Source: Paragonimus westermani
Lineage: Eukaryota; Platyhelminthes; Trematoda; Plagiorchiida; Troglotrematidae
DNA length: 64,000 nt
Assembly (NCBI GenBank): GCA_008508345.1
Contig: QNGE01001718.1
Coordinates: forward strand, 84,329 to 148,328
Direction: 5' to 3'
The translations under genes were made by a program, and so were the position numbers. The notes beneath the pieces are model-generated. The model was not told where the DNA came from. It made no database searches and saw only the letters and a program-made list of their open reading frames with translations. Within the stretch, counting starts at the first letter, position 1. Each line of letters opens with the position of its first letter. Of the stretch, positions 22,846-35,845 are shown in pieces.

Positions 22846-24824
22846 CTAGTAACAAATCGTACTTTCGGTTGCTCTGCATATAAAATTGTAGTGAATTAGA
22901 CGTAGCTTTTATAAATAATCACTGTCAGCAGAAACGGCATTAGCGAAGAACATGTGTGCTCTCTTGGATGTTCACAAAAACCCGTAGGTTACACTTCCCT
23001 GGAATTAGTGGCAAACTTGCCACGAAGGTCTACCTGTACTGATTGTGAACTCAGATTGCAGCATACAGTTTTATCTAGTTATTCTCTAATAGCTGTCTCT
23101 TCATTCCATCAAAACTGCGCTCGGTTGCGATGTGTCCTTAACAGGTTACGACGTGAAGTTGATGCACACATGGCACAGTTCTGACTCCCGTTTACAAGTG
23201 TCCGCGTTACAAACCACATCTGATTTCATTTTCGTATTAACACCCACTCGTTTCTCTTATTTTCCTGGTGCATTGTGTACATTTTACTGGAGATTGTGAG
23301 CTAATCTTCAGAAGTAACGATTTCACAAGGTGAAAGTTGGAGACTTGGAATAGCGGCCAACATTTTCGCTACATGGACAGACGTGCATCTCACATTCTAA
23401 TAGAGTGTTCCAACTTCGATTAAACTGCAGTACACTCAGAACTAATGATTTAGCGGTCGCTATTAACCACTGTTATGTCACCAGAAAACCGTGTACGATG
23501 CTTCTCAGATTTACAGCTTTCTTTTTATGTGGTGTCACTTTATTTTAGGCAAATGGATCAACAGTACACATTCTATGATCACTGCGGGTAACTCTTGTGA
23601 ACAGGACTAGGCTACTTTGCACTAGCTGCGCATATAGACAAGACGTATTCTTTTGGTCAAAGTGCATGCATATTTTGTGTACCATACAAATAAATTTAGG
23701 TGTATAAAGTTAGCCTCAAATAAAACGACTTAGATTAGAATTCGACTTTGAACTGCCTATATTACATATGGTTCATATTCACGGAACTGAGCTTCATAAT
23801 TGGACAACACGGGTTAGTGTCGATTAGAAAATTGGTTTATGGTAACACTTCCCGGTTCATGAGAAAGTCATTTAAAGCGGTTTTTCTAATGTAAACGGGA
23901 TAAAAATTAAGGCTATTTCCGGTCAAAAGCTATCGATGAAGACACTTTTTGATTTAGAACAGACAATTAAATGTCTATCACAATGTTTCTCTTATAGATT
24001 GGAGTATTTAATGTGAAGCACTACGTTATCTCTAATGTGTTTTTCCGAACCGTGAAAAGGTAAGTCCAGGATTAAAATCCACAGTTCTCTAATTAATGCT
24101 TTCAACGTATGGTTTTTATGTTTTAACCTTTTTTGTGTCTTCATACCAGATAGGATGTGTTTGGATTTCATAATAATGAAACATACAGAATTGAATGTGG
24201 ACCAGTAAATATATGTCATTGGTAGAACAATATTTTAAGAAAAATATGCAACCATCTTGCAAGTCAGATTTATATTGCGGAGTTTTTGAATTGTCGGATA
24301 GTAACAGACACCGTTCGTTCCAATACTGTTGGAGATTTGAACTATCCTTCACAATAGGACTCTACACTAGTGGAGAGCGTGAAACAGATTCTACATATAT
24401 AACCCGATAAATAGTTGCACGCTGAGGACATAAACCATGAACAGCTTTATAAATACACTTAGAGTAAGCCTGATGTTAATTTAGTTTGTATTGGTTTGCT
24501 GGTTATCAGAATCTGTTTTGTTGACTATCAAAGCTTCAGACCTTGTATGCTGTTAAAAATCATTGGAATACTGTATTTACCACTAAGCCGCCGTGTTAAG
24601 GGTAAAACAAGCGAAGGCATAAATATTTATCGGTAATAAGTTTACATTATTCTACACTTTAAATAAAATCGGAGACGTCAACTTGACAACTAGTTCCCGC
24701 TGTGAACAGGACGGTTACCGTTCGGAACATCGGTCAGCTTAGAATTGTTCACAGGCAGAAAGGAATACACACGTAACCGCAGTAAATCGTCAAATCTGGT
24801 CAGTGCCAAGGTAGTCGACATGTG
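22846..24824. other. Intron sequence, no element recognised
   Basis: AT-rich sequence with overlapping short open frames on both strands near 24000-24400. I found no motif, repeat copy or convincing exon. Confidence 0.4.
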
Positions 24825-24965
24825 TGCCACAATAAACCATGAACCGGAGTTCAAAGCCAGCTAATGGCAAAGATATGCAGCAACGGTGAGCTTTAAGTGA
24901 GATGAAATTTGAGATTATTGCTTCTATAGGAAATAAGTTGCACATACCCCGGACTGATTGTAAAA
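24825..24965 (+). repeat. Degenerate SINE
   Basis: A worn copy of the main SINE: a B-box-like GGAGTTCAAAGCCAGC is followed by ggcaaagatatgcag..acggtgagct and a decayed body. The A box is barely visible. Confidence 0.5.
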
Positions 24966-26329
24966 TGTGTAGTCCATTACAAGTGATGTTCGGTTTACAT
25001 ACTACGTCTGCTTTATGATCAAAACTTGTATGCGAATGATTGTAATTATCTTACTGGGGCTTCGAAATCAGAACAAACTTCTGGTGGACCGCTCAGCGGA
25101 AGCGCTCGTTACAGAGCAGTAAAATTAGATACGCTTTTTCGAACGACAGGAGATCAGGCTGCTAGCCGGTAGTCCAGTAAGTGGACGCCTTCATCTGGAC
25201 TAAATTCACCCACAAACGAATTCTGAACAGAGACCAGTTTCGTCTATTACACTGATGCTTCTATGGTGAGCTGGGACCTCACACAGACATCATTCAGATG
25301 TTATCATTAATCAAACCTCCGGTTCGAATACGGTTTGACTCTTTACCTTATGTGACCAGGAAGATTATCGTCAAATGGCTACACCCTGAAAGTTGCCGTC
25401 CAGCATGCGTGTGAGAACTGAACTTATCCAGCTGGAAACAGCTTACTGTGTGTTTTCATTATGGTGTCAGATTCACGGTGATAAGTATCGCTGCTGTCAC
25501 ATTTGTGATGCATTGCGGTTTTCATGTTACCTTCACTCTCTCAAATAAGATCGATGAAACACTGACATACGGTACTTTGAACTCGACTTAATCAGCCAGT
25601 ACCGTTTGACTGATTGGAGAATCGAACTGAAAGTATAAATACCCAATTACTTTTAGGCTCCCTAATTTGATGGTGTTGTGTTGTGCAGAGATACTATGTT
25701 TACCTGCCGTCATCAGTAGCTCACTGGTTCAGGCTAACACGCATCTTACTCGAATTGGGTCAGCGAACATTTAGCGCACAACACTAGGATATACTTATGT
25801 TCACTGCAGTGAAGGGTTGTGCTTCGTTTGAGTCACTACTGTCCTACTCAACGCACCACTGTTCATGGTTATCGCAATTCACCCTAGGTTCAATAGTTAA
25901 ATTAGGATTCGAGGTTAGCTGTCATGCAGCGTTTTCATTGCTCACCACACTGGAACCCGTTTAATGAGTTTCCCTCTGGATATAATTAACAATATCCACC
26001 AAAACCACTGACATATCATAAGCCGATATCGTGTAATGTCAGGAAGTGCAAAATTGTGCTCTGCATGTCTAAATGTAGAAGCGGAATAGAAGCTGTTGTA
26101 GTAGATAGTAATGATCTGATCTTTTATGGGAAGGATTTCCATTCAGTTCAGTGAGAACGGACACACTGTTAGCATGACTAGCAAGCGCCTATGGCTGGGT
26201 GTTTAGTCCTGTTTAACGTGAGGCCAGTGAGACTGGTCAAGACGGATGTTTTGCAAAGGCATGGTTGATAATGACGACCGAGGTTGGAGTGCGGCACTTC
26301 TCTATGACAGATGATGAGTGAAAATTGGT
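24966..26329. other. Intron sequence, no element recognised
   Basis: No exon or repeat was identified with any confidence in this stretch. Confidence 0.4.
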
Positions 26330-26560
26330 GTTCAATAGCTGTTATTGCTCATGAGGGATGTTCAGTTCACACTGACCACAATCCCCTACTGCCCACTAGT
26401 GATTAAAATAACGCCCAGCAAGTTCCACGATTCCTATGATTTCAACTTGTGGAGAAAGTCTTCATCGTGGCGTCATTAACGGGAGTTACCGGGACAGTTA
26501 TTGTCTCCCGTCGAGGTGTTCAAGAAATTCAAGAATTAGTTACAATCGAATACGGCTGAA
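26330..26560 (+). pseudogene. Gypsy RNase H fragment (weak)
   Basis: A short + strand stretch reads CSVHTDHNPLLP, resembling the TDH.PL motif at the end of gypsy RNase H domains, followed in another frame by YDFNLWRK, where such elements have a conserved YDF or YDY word. The rest is too decayed. It may belong with the integrase fragment of the same orientation at 28905. Confidence 0.4.
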
Positions 26561-26587
26561 CGTTTGTGTGCAGTAATTCAGTCGTAC

Positions 26588-26730
26588 CTAATGTGAGTTC
26601 AGTGGTAAACGTGGCCGGAGTTCAATATTCAGCCACAGCAAGAATATGCACTACTGACAATTTCTAACGACAGGGAGGTTGGTCGGAAATTTTATGAGAA
26701 TCCCAAGACTGCCATCAGTTCTGAGTGGTC
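26588..26730 (+). repeat. Degenerate SINE
   Basis: Worn copy of the main SINE: cctaatgtgag, ttcagtggtaaacgtggccgg, GGAGTTCAATATTC (B-box region), then caagaatatgcactactgac and a shortened body. The middle of the tRNA-like head is deleted. Confidence 0.55.
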
Positions 26731-28009
26731 CTCAACTTCATTTGTTGACAGCCCAATTTACCAGAAAACTGATGAAGATTTTTTTGTAGGACTTGAAAAT
26801 GGGTTTTGTAACGTCCATAAAAGTTTGGCATTTGTTACCTCTTCTCTTGTATTGAAGGACGGAACACTTGCCAGAGTCTGGGAGATGGATCCATCGCTCT
26901 AGACGAAAATGTTCAGTCGATAGTCCACGGGTAAGTTGTACATCGATCCACGTGCTCTTTTTGAGCGAACCGATGTGCTCTCACTGAAAACGCAGTTTTT
27001 ACAATGCACCACTACATCTGTTTTTGAAGTACACAGCAAACTATCACACGTACTCAGAAAACGCCAAGTGCTTCTGTGTGTAGTCTTTTAAAATGCGAAA
27101 GTATCGACATCAGGACAATCCTATTTAGGTGTGAACAATGAAAGTGTTTGCAAAATTTCGTTAGTGTTAGTGTAGCAGAGACCGGTAGAAGTGTATTTGG
27201 CGCGTGAAACAAATTGTGATCAGAGTCGGTTGCGGGTTACTGAAACCGACCATTGAATCTTAGCGTGATGAGACTTAAAACTATCATAATATTTATCTTC
27301 GTCAGCAGTGACTTCTACTGATACAAAAATGTCATATTATCATAGAACTGACAACTCTGGTTTTAGAATAAAATAGCAGACGAGGATCAAGGTTGTTCCC
27401 TGAAACCCAACGTCAGATTGAGATGATATTTGCGTGACGATTTCATTGCTGACGTTCATGGTCCCATTTCATCACAATGCTTAATTCTCGGAAAATACCA
27501 TAATAGCCTTTATTGCACTGAAACCGACCAATCATAATATGTTTTTATATCTCCACTTACGTCAGGTAGGTCAAAAGATGGTTAGTACGACAGCCAAGGC
27601 GTAATCACTGTTAGCCATATTTAAGTAGCAGCTTCATTTCCATGGATGATTTCATCGTCAGTTTTTCAATAATCGCTTAAGTCAAGGACCGCATTTTTCA
27701 CAAACCATGGACTGGCTTGGATGAGGATAACGTTCTCATCACATGGTTGTGGCAGCCGTATACCATTAGTTTAACGATCTGAAAAAAGCTTAAACTTAAC
27801 ACCAAATTGTTTTTCACTATCGCTCATTTAAGCTATCTTTGGTTCATTACCTGTGATTAATATAACTATGGTTCAATATAAACTAAAGTTATATCAAGAT
27901 ATCCTAAGCCGGAAAAGATATTGTTTGGTACACATGGCTTGAGCGTGGCGATAATTTCCGTCAAATTTCGGTTCGTATAGCACATTTGTTTGATAAATAT
28001 ACTGTATCA
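26731..28009. other. Intron sequence, no element recognised
   Basis: No recognised element. Given gypsy fragments on both sides it may contain further decayed retroelement sequence that I could not read. Confidence 0.35.
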
Positions 28010-28310
28010 AACTGATGAGCATTCAGATCTGTCAGGTTCAACTCTTCTTCTCGGGCCAGATAAGTGATCATGTCTTTAAGGCATGAAACTTCCTTCGCAT
28101 CTGCGGGGTGGCATATTCTTGATCACCTTAACTTTGTTCGGATCGGCCCTCGGTTCTCCAGAGGTGAGTAGGTGGCCATGAGAGTTCAGTTCTGTCGCCA
28201 GAATAATCATCTTATCCCGTGATAGGGCTATTCCTTGCAACACGCACCGTTGCAAAAAAGTTTCAACCCTCCGATCATGTTCTTCTGTATATCAGCACAT
28301 CGTTAACGAA
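28010..28310 (-). pseudogene. Gypsy reverse transcriptase fragment
   Basis: The minus strand, with frame changes, gives SFVNDVLIYRRT (a worn catalytic YxDD region), ATVRVARNSPIT, KMIILATELNSHGHLLTSG and RADPNKVKVIKNMPPP. This is the typical stretch after the RT active site (E...GH.....I..DP.KV.AI..MP.P). The element class is Ty3/gypsy, not obviously the CsRn1 type found at 55-63 kb. It lies in opposite orientation to the integrase fragment 600 bp away. Confidence 0.65.
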
Positions 28311-28904
28311 ACTGGTTGAGTAAAGGAAATGATGCTGCTGAGACTACTTTCAAAACGACCCTGGCAACCGGTTGTATCCGGTCTATTCGCGCACGACAGT
28401 GAACAGTACCTGGTCCTGTTGAACTGGTTCTCATATTAATTTCAAGTTGTCTGGCTGAGCAGTGTAAAGAGATTGAATTGGACAAGCGTATCGATACGAA
28501 GTCAACTGGTGATTCGCAGAAGGCTACGGCCGATCAGTGTCGTCAGCGCGAACAGACTGGCATGTCAGCGCGGGGACCAATCAGCATGGCACGCTACCCC
28601 AGCATCGGTTTTTGTTATAACGAGCACCGGAGTAAAACAAGTTTTTTAAGTGCGTCACGCATTAAAACAAACGAGCTACAAGCGGAGTCGAGCCGACTAA
28701 TGACAGAGCTAAAGCTTCAGCACTAACTGTAATTCTTCATTTTACTGATGTGTCTTGTCTATAGAATAACCATTAAAAACTCAAAAAAGTGGGGTTTGCT
28801 TTGTGCCACGAAGACCGACTTTTGCTTTCGTTCCGGAAGGTAGCTGTTTCCAACAACCAATACCACCGAAAGTGCAGTCACGAACAAACTGCTTGCTGGC
28901 TACG
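28311..28904. other. Spacer between gypsy fragments
   Basis: The + frame at 28478-28726 (82 codons, rich in serine, arginine and lysine) has no identified match. It could be gag-derived, but no zinc knuckle was found. Confidence 0.35.
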
Positions 28905-29465
28905 AAGATGGATTCCTCTGATAATGGATCTAAGTTTGTGTAAGCGAAATTCAACAGGTTTGCAGATAACTGGGAGTTTGAGCAACGACCAAGTAGCCCG
29001 TATTGTAGTCAATCAAATGGGGAAGTCTAAGCTGCAGTTAAGTCCGACGGAAGATTGGTACAGACTACCAAAGAGTCAAAGGAAGGCTCGTATCTAAAAC
29101 CTTTAGAAGGAAGAAACTTGCATGAGATCATCGGATACAGTGCGACGCAACAGAATTGCGGGCGAGGTAGGCGGAGAAAATTTTTAGTGACATCTGAACT
29201 GTAAACCAACGACAAATCAGACGATTCAAGTGTTCGAGAAAACTTAACACTACGCAAAATGTAACAAAAAATGTACTATGATTGGAGGATTCGGAAACTT
29301 GCGATCCTTAAACTAGCAGGTAACGTGGGGGTTTAGTATGTCCCTGGAAACCCGAGGCAGTGAACGTGTGATGTGGCGATCAGAGATGGTGAGCATAGGT
29401 CATTTGATGTTGACGTGGAAGGGGTGGTGAAAAAAAGAAATCATGTGCAGTTGAGAAAGCAGACT
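28905..29465 (+). pseudogene. Gypsy integrase, core end to C-terminus
   Basis: The + strand reads SSDNGSKFV, WEFEQRPSSPYCSQSNGEV, KESKEGSYLKPLEGRN, YSATQQNCGRGRRRKF, QKMYYD and RSFDVDVEGVVKKRNHVQLRK, in order but with stops. These match the second aspartate (DNG), the SSP...SNG..E motif with the third acidic residue, and the C-terminal R..YYD and RRNR..LR words of K02A2.6-like gypsy integrases. The enzyme would have inserted cDNA into chromosomes; this copy is broken. A candidate polypurine tract and LTR follow. Confidence 0.7.
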
Positions 29466-29535
29466 TCGCCACGAAGGCAGACTTGTGATGCGAGCTTTGA
29501 GGAGCCATCAAGAACGAGAAGTGGGCAGACTTATC

Positions 29536-29871
29536 AAAAGGGAAGGATGTGATGAGATTAAACAGAAGCGGTCGCAACTGTGGCGAAGATTCAGCCAGTG
29601 AGAGTTCATGTACAAGCCGCTACAGACAAAATTGTGGTCGGTCAGCGTCAACCAATCAAACGCAACGATCAGCTGTAATTTAAATGTGTATCAGGTTTCA
29701 TCGACTCAGTTGCTCTAGGCAAGGTAGTGAAAAGCAACAACGAACTGACCAATGAAAGCGCACAAATGTTTGTTGCTAAATAACAGCCTTAAATACTGTT
29801 GCTTCTGTATGAAACGAGTGCAGTTTTTCCATTAAAGTGATATTGCTTAGTGCCATCCAGACCATTGTTGT
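29536..29871 (+). mobile_element. Candidate 3' LTR with polypurine tract
   Basis: Just after the integrase remnant a purine run (AAAAGGGAAGGA, ending 29547) is followed at 29548 by TGTGATGAGATT, the usual order of polypurine tract and 3' LTR start. A plausible CA end is near 29871, giving about 324 bp. No second copy of this LTR is visible, so the right border is a guess. Confidence 0.4.
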
Positions 29872-29879
29872 TCACGTTT

Positions 29880-29950
29880 CCTCGAGTCCGTGGCCTAAGC
29901 GTCCGACTGTTAAGTCGTCCTAAGTTTGGTGTAGAATGCACGCTATCATA
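29880..29950 (+). repeat. tRNA-like sequence, asparagine-type pseudogene or SINE head
   Basis: GTGGCCTAAGCGTCCGACT resembles the D arm of a tRNA, and CGACTGTTAAGTCG can form an anticodon arm with a GTT-like loop. The T arm is worn (ggtgtagaatgc instead of ggttcgaatcc). It looks like a tRNA pseudogene or the head of a second SINE. Confidence 0.4.
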
Positions 29951-30619
29951 TGTTACCTACACCATTTTATAATCTGATCGATTTAGTTTCGACTAGAAAG
30001 AACACAAATTCAAATTCATCTCTCGTTTCTTATTTATTTCGGCAAATAAATTATATGATCATCTATCAACCAAATGTTTCAATGTTTCCAACGAATAAGT
30101 TCTCAGTTGTATGGTTAGGAGCATCCGCTTCGGATCAGCTTCTCACAGTGAACGAAGTCAACCGGCCACTGTACTTAGCCCTCATTGTAATTGGTTTCTT
30201 CGGCACCACCTATGGTACCACTCTCGAACCAAATAGCTGATTTTAGTTCAAGTACTAAGACCAAGATGTATGGAACTGGAGGACTTTGTGAATCGGCTGG
30301 CCAGTGATAAGGGACCAGATGGTTGGCCAGTGTGAAAATGAGGCCGATATCTATCGGAACCAACAGATGGTGAGACTGAAATTGTACAGTCTAAGCCGGG
30401 AAGCAATATACTGAACATACAGGACAAGGGTTAATGAATTAAATGTTGGTGCACTGTAGATGAGAGTAGGAAGACAGAAAAAAACATTTTGACTGCGAAC
30501 CAAAAGAACTCCTCAACACTAACGTAGTTAATGAAGATAAAAATGGGAGATATTAAAGCTTTTTTTCAAGGATATCTTCTGCCATGACTTAATATTAATA
30601 ATGTTACGTTCAAGAATTA
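29951..30619. other. Intron sequence, no element recognised
   Basis: A 96-codon + frame (29950-30240) has no motif and no matching splice sites. The minus frame at 30175-30363 is also unassigned. Confidence 0.35.
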
Positions 30620-32150
30620 CTTGGACAACAACTCGGTATCGCAGGTTCTGGCCACTGAGCTTCAGTTTCGCTGCTTTGAGGCACCCGTGTCGCAGTCAAA
30701 GAAGGTGACTAAGTATAAACATCGTCTTGACCCATTCACCTCCACCTGCCGAAGCACCTCGGTGGTCGAAACCACATCTGATTGCCGAATGCCCAAGATA
30801 ATTTCTAGAAATTTCCGATAAAGTGGACCCATGTACTTCACATTCCGATGAAGCAATATGCAAGTCTCACACCAGGGACGACACGACTTAACGGTTGAAA
30901 ATAATCCTAGTTTATATCTGCCAGCCACTGTTGTTCCAGTGACATCTTTTACGACGTCCGGAAGTGGCGCCTGTCTTCGTTAGACCAGCTCGCAAGTCGC
31001 AGTCCAAGGACATATCTTCAGACAGAAGTCTGTGCAGTTGTGCAAAGTGTATCCAGTAAAGCAGGTTAAATGTGTAGGCACTGCACATGGAAAAGGCTCG
31101 AAAAAATAGTGTCTTCAGTGTGTTAGTATTCTAGCCTCAGTTGAATGCCATGATAGCGAAAACCGTGTCCCGTTGAAGAGGCCTATCCACACTCTTTGCA
31201 AATAGCTCACTATCACTGGCAATTGACAACATGCCTATAGTTAACCCACATAACCAACTTGGAACTCGGAAGCTTTGAGTGAGTGGCAAACAATCATCCG
31301 TTCGGTGGTCAACTTGTACACCATCAACGGTGTCCTGAAGAGCAACTGTTAACGGTTACCTAAAAACTAACAATTGTTGTTGCTATCACACACTCCTGCC
31401 TCACAACAATGATAACTTCAAAATCATCTGAAGTCGATCGACACAGTTGCATTGTCACCTTCGAATGAACACGCAACAATTTAATCAAATTGCACAAATT
31501 AACAGGACACCCGAGCTTACCAAAAATCGTTCACATCGCCTCATGATTTACGGAATGAAATGCCTTGGTGAAATTCACAAAGAAGACATACAGTTGCCGG
31601 CTGCATTCACGGTACTTCCGTCGTATCTACCGGACAGCGAAAAACGTGTTAATTTTATTTCAACTCACCTGAATTCCAAAACGCTACCTGGGAACATTGT
31701 TTTCCAGTACGTCCACGTTGTATCGGTTCATTAGGACTCTTGGTAGCACGTGTCCAGTACAGCGCGGCAGGCTGATTCCCCGATAACTCTCGGTGCTTTG
31801 TTTGTCACCCTTTATTTTAAACAGCCATAGCCATGGCATCTCTGAAGTTTCGGGGAACCGTATGCTGCTAACTGATGAAGTAAACAAGCTGCAACAAGAC
31901 AGGTTTCAAAACTAGGCAGACATGGTTCAAGATTGCTCTGACAGCCCGTTTTCACCCGCAGCCATTTCGTTTGTCAAATGTCCAGCAGCCTTCAGTAACT
32001 CTTTTAAAACTCAGGAGTGGGCAAGTGGAGCTTTGCCATCCAGTTGCGGCAGATTATTCACGGCCACTCAATCAGTGGTAGCCGGCCGGTTTAGTACGTT
32101 ACTAAAATCGCTTGGGCCAGACACTCATGGTGTCTTTCCATAGTGTATAC
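30620..32150 (-). mobile_element. Degenerate RTE/CR1-like LINE, second lineage
   Basis: Minus-strand words occur in order: HFSNVLNRPA and AAGENGLS (RT start, about 32120-31930), then LWLFKIKGDKQSTESYRGIS and GHVLPRVLMNR (31830-31700), where the family has LFKKGD...YRGISLL. Next come YVFFVNFTKAFHSVNHE (31600-31550, catalytic block FVDLTKAFD) and KLGCPVNLCNLIKLL. After a poorly readable stretch, KFLEIILGIRQSDVVSTTEVL (C-terminal region) lies near 30800. Stops and shifts are frequent. The RT words differ from the LINE at 11-14 kb, so this is another lineage. Ends are not defined. Confidence 0.7.
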
Positions 32151-34483
32151 AAAACGCCAGACTCCACGTTAACTAGTACTTTAGCAAATTGAATGGATAA
32201 GCCTAAAATTATTTCACTTGACTTGTAGAGATCTTAGTGTTGCCGGAGGTCGGTGTGGCCTTGTACACTCCATCATCCAATTATCCTTGTTTCTGTAGAT
32301 TTACATATATATATAAACGTGTACCCACACATGTTCACCTGAGAATTTAACCAAATGAGAGTGAAAATTCCACAACCATTTACATCATGTTTGACAATGG
32401 GATTTCCGAAATTAATTTAATTATGATGGGAGTGATGTAAAGAGAATCACCAGGAGAAGTGAGTACAAGCATAATTGTGCCTGCTTCGCGCTCCCATTTT
32501 TATGACTATTCTAGCAATGAAGGTCTGCTTTGACGAACTTCCTGAAAAGCAACCTCTACGAAATCTACTCAAGGAAGCACCGCTTGATTAAGTCATCATT
32601 TTACTTAAACTATGATATGGCTGATTAAACTTCAGTGTAGTTGAACATTTTAACTTACTTTGCGGTATGTTATCCGATTTCAAACTTGTATGGCAGGATT
32701 GACTGTTGTGGTATACTTATAGACATGGTGATGTATTACTCTAGCGTTCATCTCACTAAATGCCCGTTACTTAGTTGAGAGTGCTGTGAGTAAACAGAAC
32801 GAGAACTTTCACAATCCCATACAGGATTATACAGGCTTATAGAGTATAAAAAGAGACTAAGTGTATTACTAGATTCTCATGTTTCACCTAAATTATGGGG
32901 GGAGTTTGGCCGTATCCCACAATCGATATTCCACTGAGTTTTGATACAATGGCGTCTTCAATCTGGTCACATATCACACGCTCGTCCCTAGAGAACTCGC
33001 ATTGATTGTGCTAGGGTGGTAGGTGTCCGCTATTGATCATCCACCGATCTGAAAACTCATATCCTTGTCGTTCATCGTAGTAAAAGTTAAGTTTCATCAC
33101 CTATTAAATTGTCCTGCTGCTGAACCTGATGTCTTTGGTCGGCCATAACCGCATACTGCTAATTCCCCAGCGCCATTGAAATGGCGCCAATCATGTACCG
33201 GGCATATCGTTGAGTAAGACGTATGTTTGTTCATTCGGAAGCCGTGTTCCTCTTGTCCGCCCAAGATATAGGTGCTTTAGAGGAGGACTTTCTTTGGCCA
33301 ATAACCGTCTCCGCCTAACTCTGGACGAAATATCTGGGCGTCGGCTCCTAAGGGAAGAAAACATCATCGTAGAATGCTCCGTCTTACGGTAGGCAAACAG
33401 TACCCCTGTGTTAACAGACGCGTCCCTTAACGAAACTGTCAAAACGAGTCGCATAGTGTTGATTGATCTAGTTCCTGTAATATCATTATCTGTGAGATTG
33501 GGCTGACCTACATTTGGAATCGGAAGTCAGCTGCAATATATCGGTCCACGTTGTCCACGGCAGATTCACCGTCGGATGAACGAATCTATTAATAAAATCT
33601 GCCAATCGGATTGCATCTGTGCGATCGGAAACCTACATACTTCAACACTGTCGGAAATATTACTACCAGTTTGTTAGCTGACTCCGTATTACTCGAACTG
33701 TTCTAATATCATAACTACCATACATAGACCCCGTCGGATTCCTTTTGTGTCTAGACTGTCTTGTATGATCAGTGTTTGTTGTATCTGTCCATAATCTCTG
33801 CGGTCTGATTTTTAATGCGTTTCTAATAACTGGTAGCGTTCACGTGTTCTCCTTTGTCGCTTTGGGATCCAAACCGAATGATTCAGTAGATACTATGAGA
33901 GATAATCCACTATCTATGATAGTTCTTCTTCAGGTTGTCATCCTTAGTGTTCAGCCATTCTCTCATCTTAAGATTGAACCCTTCTGTACGGGTATATTCG
34001 TAAGCATTGAACTCCCCAGTTCGTTATCACAAAATGAAATTGCCCCAACTCATAACACGGAGCGTCATCCGTTATGACTGATCGTGTTAATCTAAAACCA
34101 GCCAGAAGGATGTTAATGAGAATGAGTGCAACAGTTTCGTTCGTTTGATGTGTCACTGGAATGGCTTCCGCCTACTGTGCTGAATGGTGGATCTAGAAGT
34201 TTCTCCTGAGCTTACTGAGAATGAGCCAACAGTATCTGTCACATATGCGCGTTACATACTATGTTACCGGAGATTGCGTCAGTGATATTGTCTTCAGGAA
34301 AGACACCACATGTATTCGCCAAACTCCTAGAGAATTCCTCCACAGCACACTTCATGCAACAAAGTCATGTGTGGTCTGCCAGCTGTAGCCTGCTCTATTT
34401 CAAGATGGGCAATCCCCAGTGAAGTAGTTGGGATTAGCATACTGAGTTTTCCACGTGTTAAACACATGGCAAGCATAACATCA
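32151..34483. other. Intron sequence, no element recognised
   Basis: A short TA-rich run (near 32304) is the only simple repeat. The overlapping frames at 33191-33454 are unassigned. No exon seen. Confidence 0.4.
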
Positions 34484-35845
34484 TCACAATAACAGTTGGT
34501 CCAACAGGAAGATATTGTGGCTTGAACCACCGCTCACCTCAACAGAGAACACCAATTGAGAATTTTGAAAAAATATATCGAAAGAAGTCTGAGTGAGAGA
34601 TCTAGAAACAGCATAAATGTAGGTACGCCATCGATTGCAGCACACAGACATCTCGGATGGCCCTTCCAACCAACAATTCGAGTGATCACGAGGACACCAG
34701 CCAGGCAGGTGACACCTACACACTTCGCTCAATGGAAAAGTCAGAATCCTCTTATTTCCTGATCCCACTATTGCTTGATCGCCACTCGATTTCACCCTAC
34801 TGTTGGTGGTCTTAGTGCATAAGGCCCGACATAGAAAACGCCCAACTTGCAGGCGGAATACGTGACCCAACCATCTCGAGGTGGTTAGCTGGCCAGTTGA
34901 TCACACAGCTCCGACGTTCCGGAATACGCGCCGGCTGACAGCCGTGTTGATCACGTGATCAGTTCACTTGATGTGGACTGATCGGCCGAGACACTGATGA
35001 CCAAACACAGCGGGGCTGTCAGTAGTTTTGTTTACTGATGACTAGTGGGGGTTTTCGGTTTGAATACAGATTGAATATCATTCACAATTGATCGGAGCTG
35101 TCGCAGTTCCATAGACTTCCCTGTCTACCGCTTTGGATATTTCGGTCGTGTCTGGTATGAGGTCAATGGCGCAGTGGTCAACGCGGATGCCTCGTGGAAG
35201 CGTGGCCTGAGTTCTAGTGCAGGCCGTGGCGTGGCAAGGATATACACTACCGACGGGTTCCAACAGGAGGGAGTTTCGAGTCCGGTGCCTGTTTTCGGAA
35301 GGGGCTGACATAAAAGTTTGTGGGAATGCGACAGCTCCGATCAATTGTGGTTTTTTTCAATCTGTGTGAATATCTTTGTTGCGAACAGGCCACGTTTGCG
35401 AACCACAAGGCACATCAGAACGTACGCACGCATTATCTACCCTTCGGTTCAGCGACAATCGAACGTCTTTCTGACTACACATATGAAGCCGGCTGGTGAG
35501 AGCAACATGTGTCTTTGCTATCCTCGCTCATGTCTCATCAGCAGTATTACAAGCTGCCTAGATAACGCTGCTCAAATGTGTGAAACTGTCCACAATCTCG
35601 AGCGAATACACTTTGAAGATGTGAAGCGTATTCCACCTGAACCAGCTAGGCAACTCTTTTTCACCATGTTTTGTATGTTTTCGCCAAAGTGGGGCTAAGC
35701 CAGACATCATCCGCATACTTCCTGTCGATGAACCTAGCTCCAAGAAGAAGCTTAACATCAAGCTCATTGGATTCCACATGCGCACGTTCGACGATATGCC
35801 TCTCCATGCGACACCAAATTTACCGATCTCTAAATGTTCGTTCAC
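34484..35845 (-). mobile_element. Degenerate LINE, copy 2 (3' part with embedded SINE)
   Basis: This copy matches LINE copy 1 across about 34577-35600 versus 11350-12372 with few differences, including the same SINE pair and its 22-bp inverted repeat. Beyond that, to 35845, it carries RT sequence with the catalytic box preserved as KYADDVWLSP (minus, about 35728-35699), which copy 1 lacks. The C-terminal words (GHVFRLQVGRFL, CHLPGWCPRDHSNCWLE) are at 34870-34484. Because both copies share the same stops and insertion, they descend from one already broken sequence. Confidence 0.75.
35159..35367 (+). repeat. SINE inside LINE copy 2
   Basis: Nearly identical to the SINE at 11932-12140, with the inverted SINE tail just before it (35036-35110). 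It supports duplication of the composite block. Confidence 0.7.

Noticed and set aside
29880..29950. Functional tRNA-Asn gene
   Set aside because: The T arm and acceptor stem are not conserved and do not pair, so it can only be a pseudogene or SINE head.
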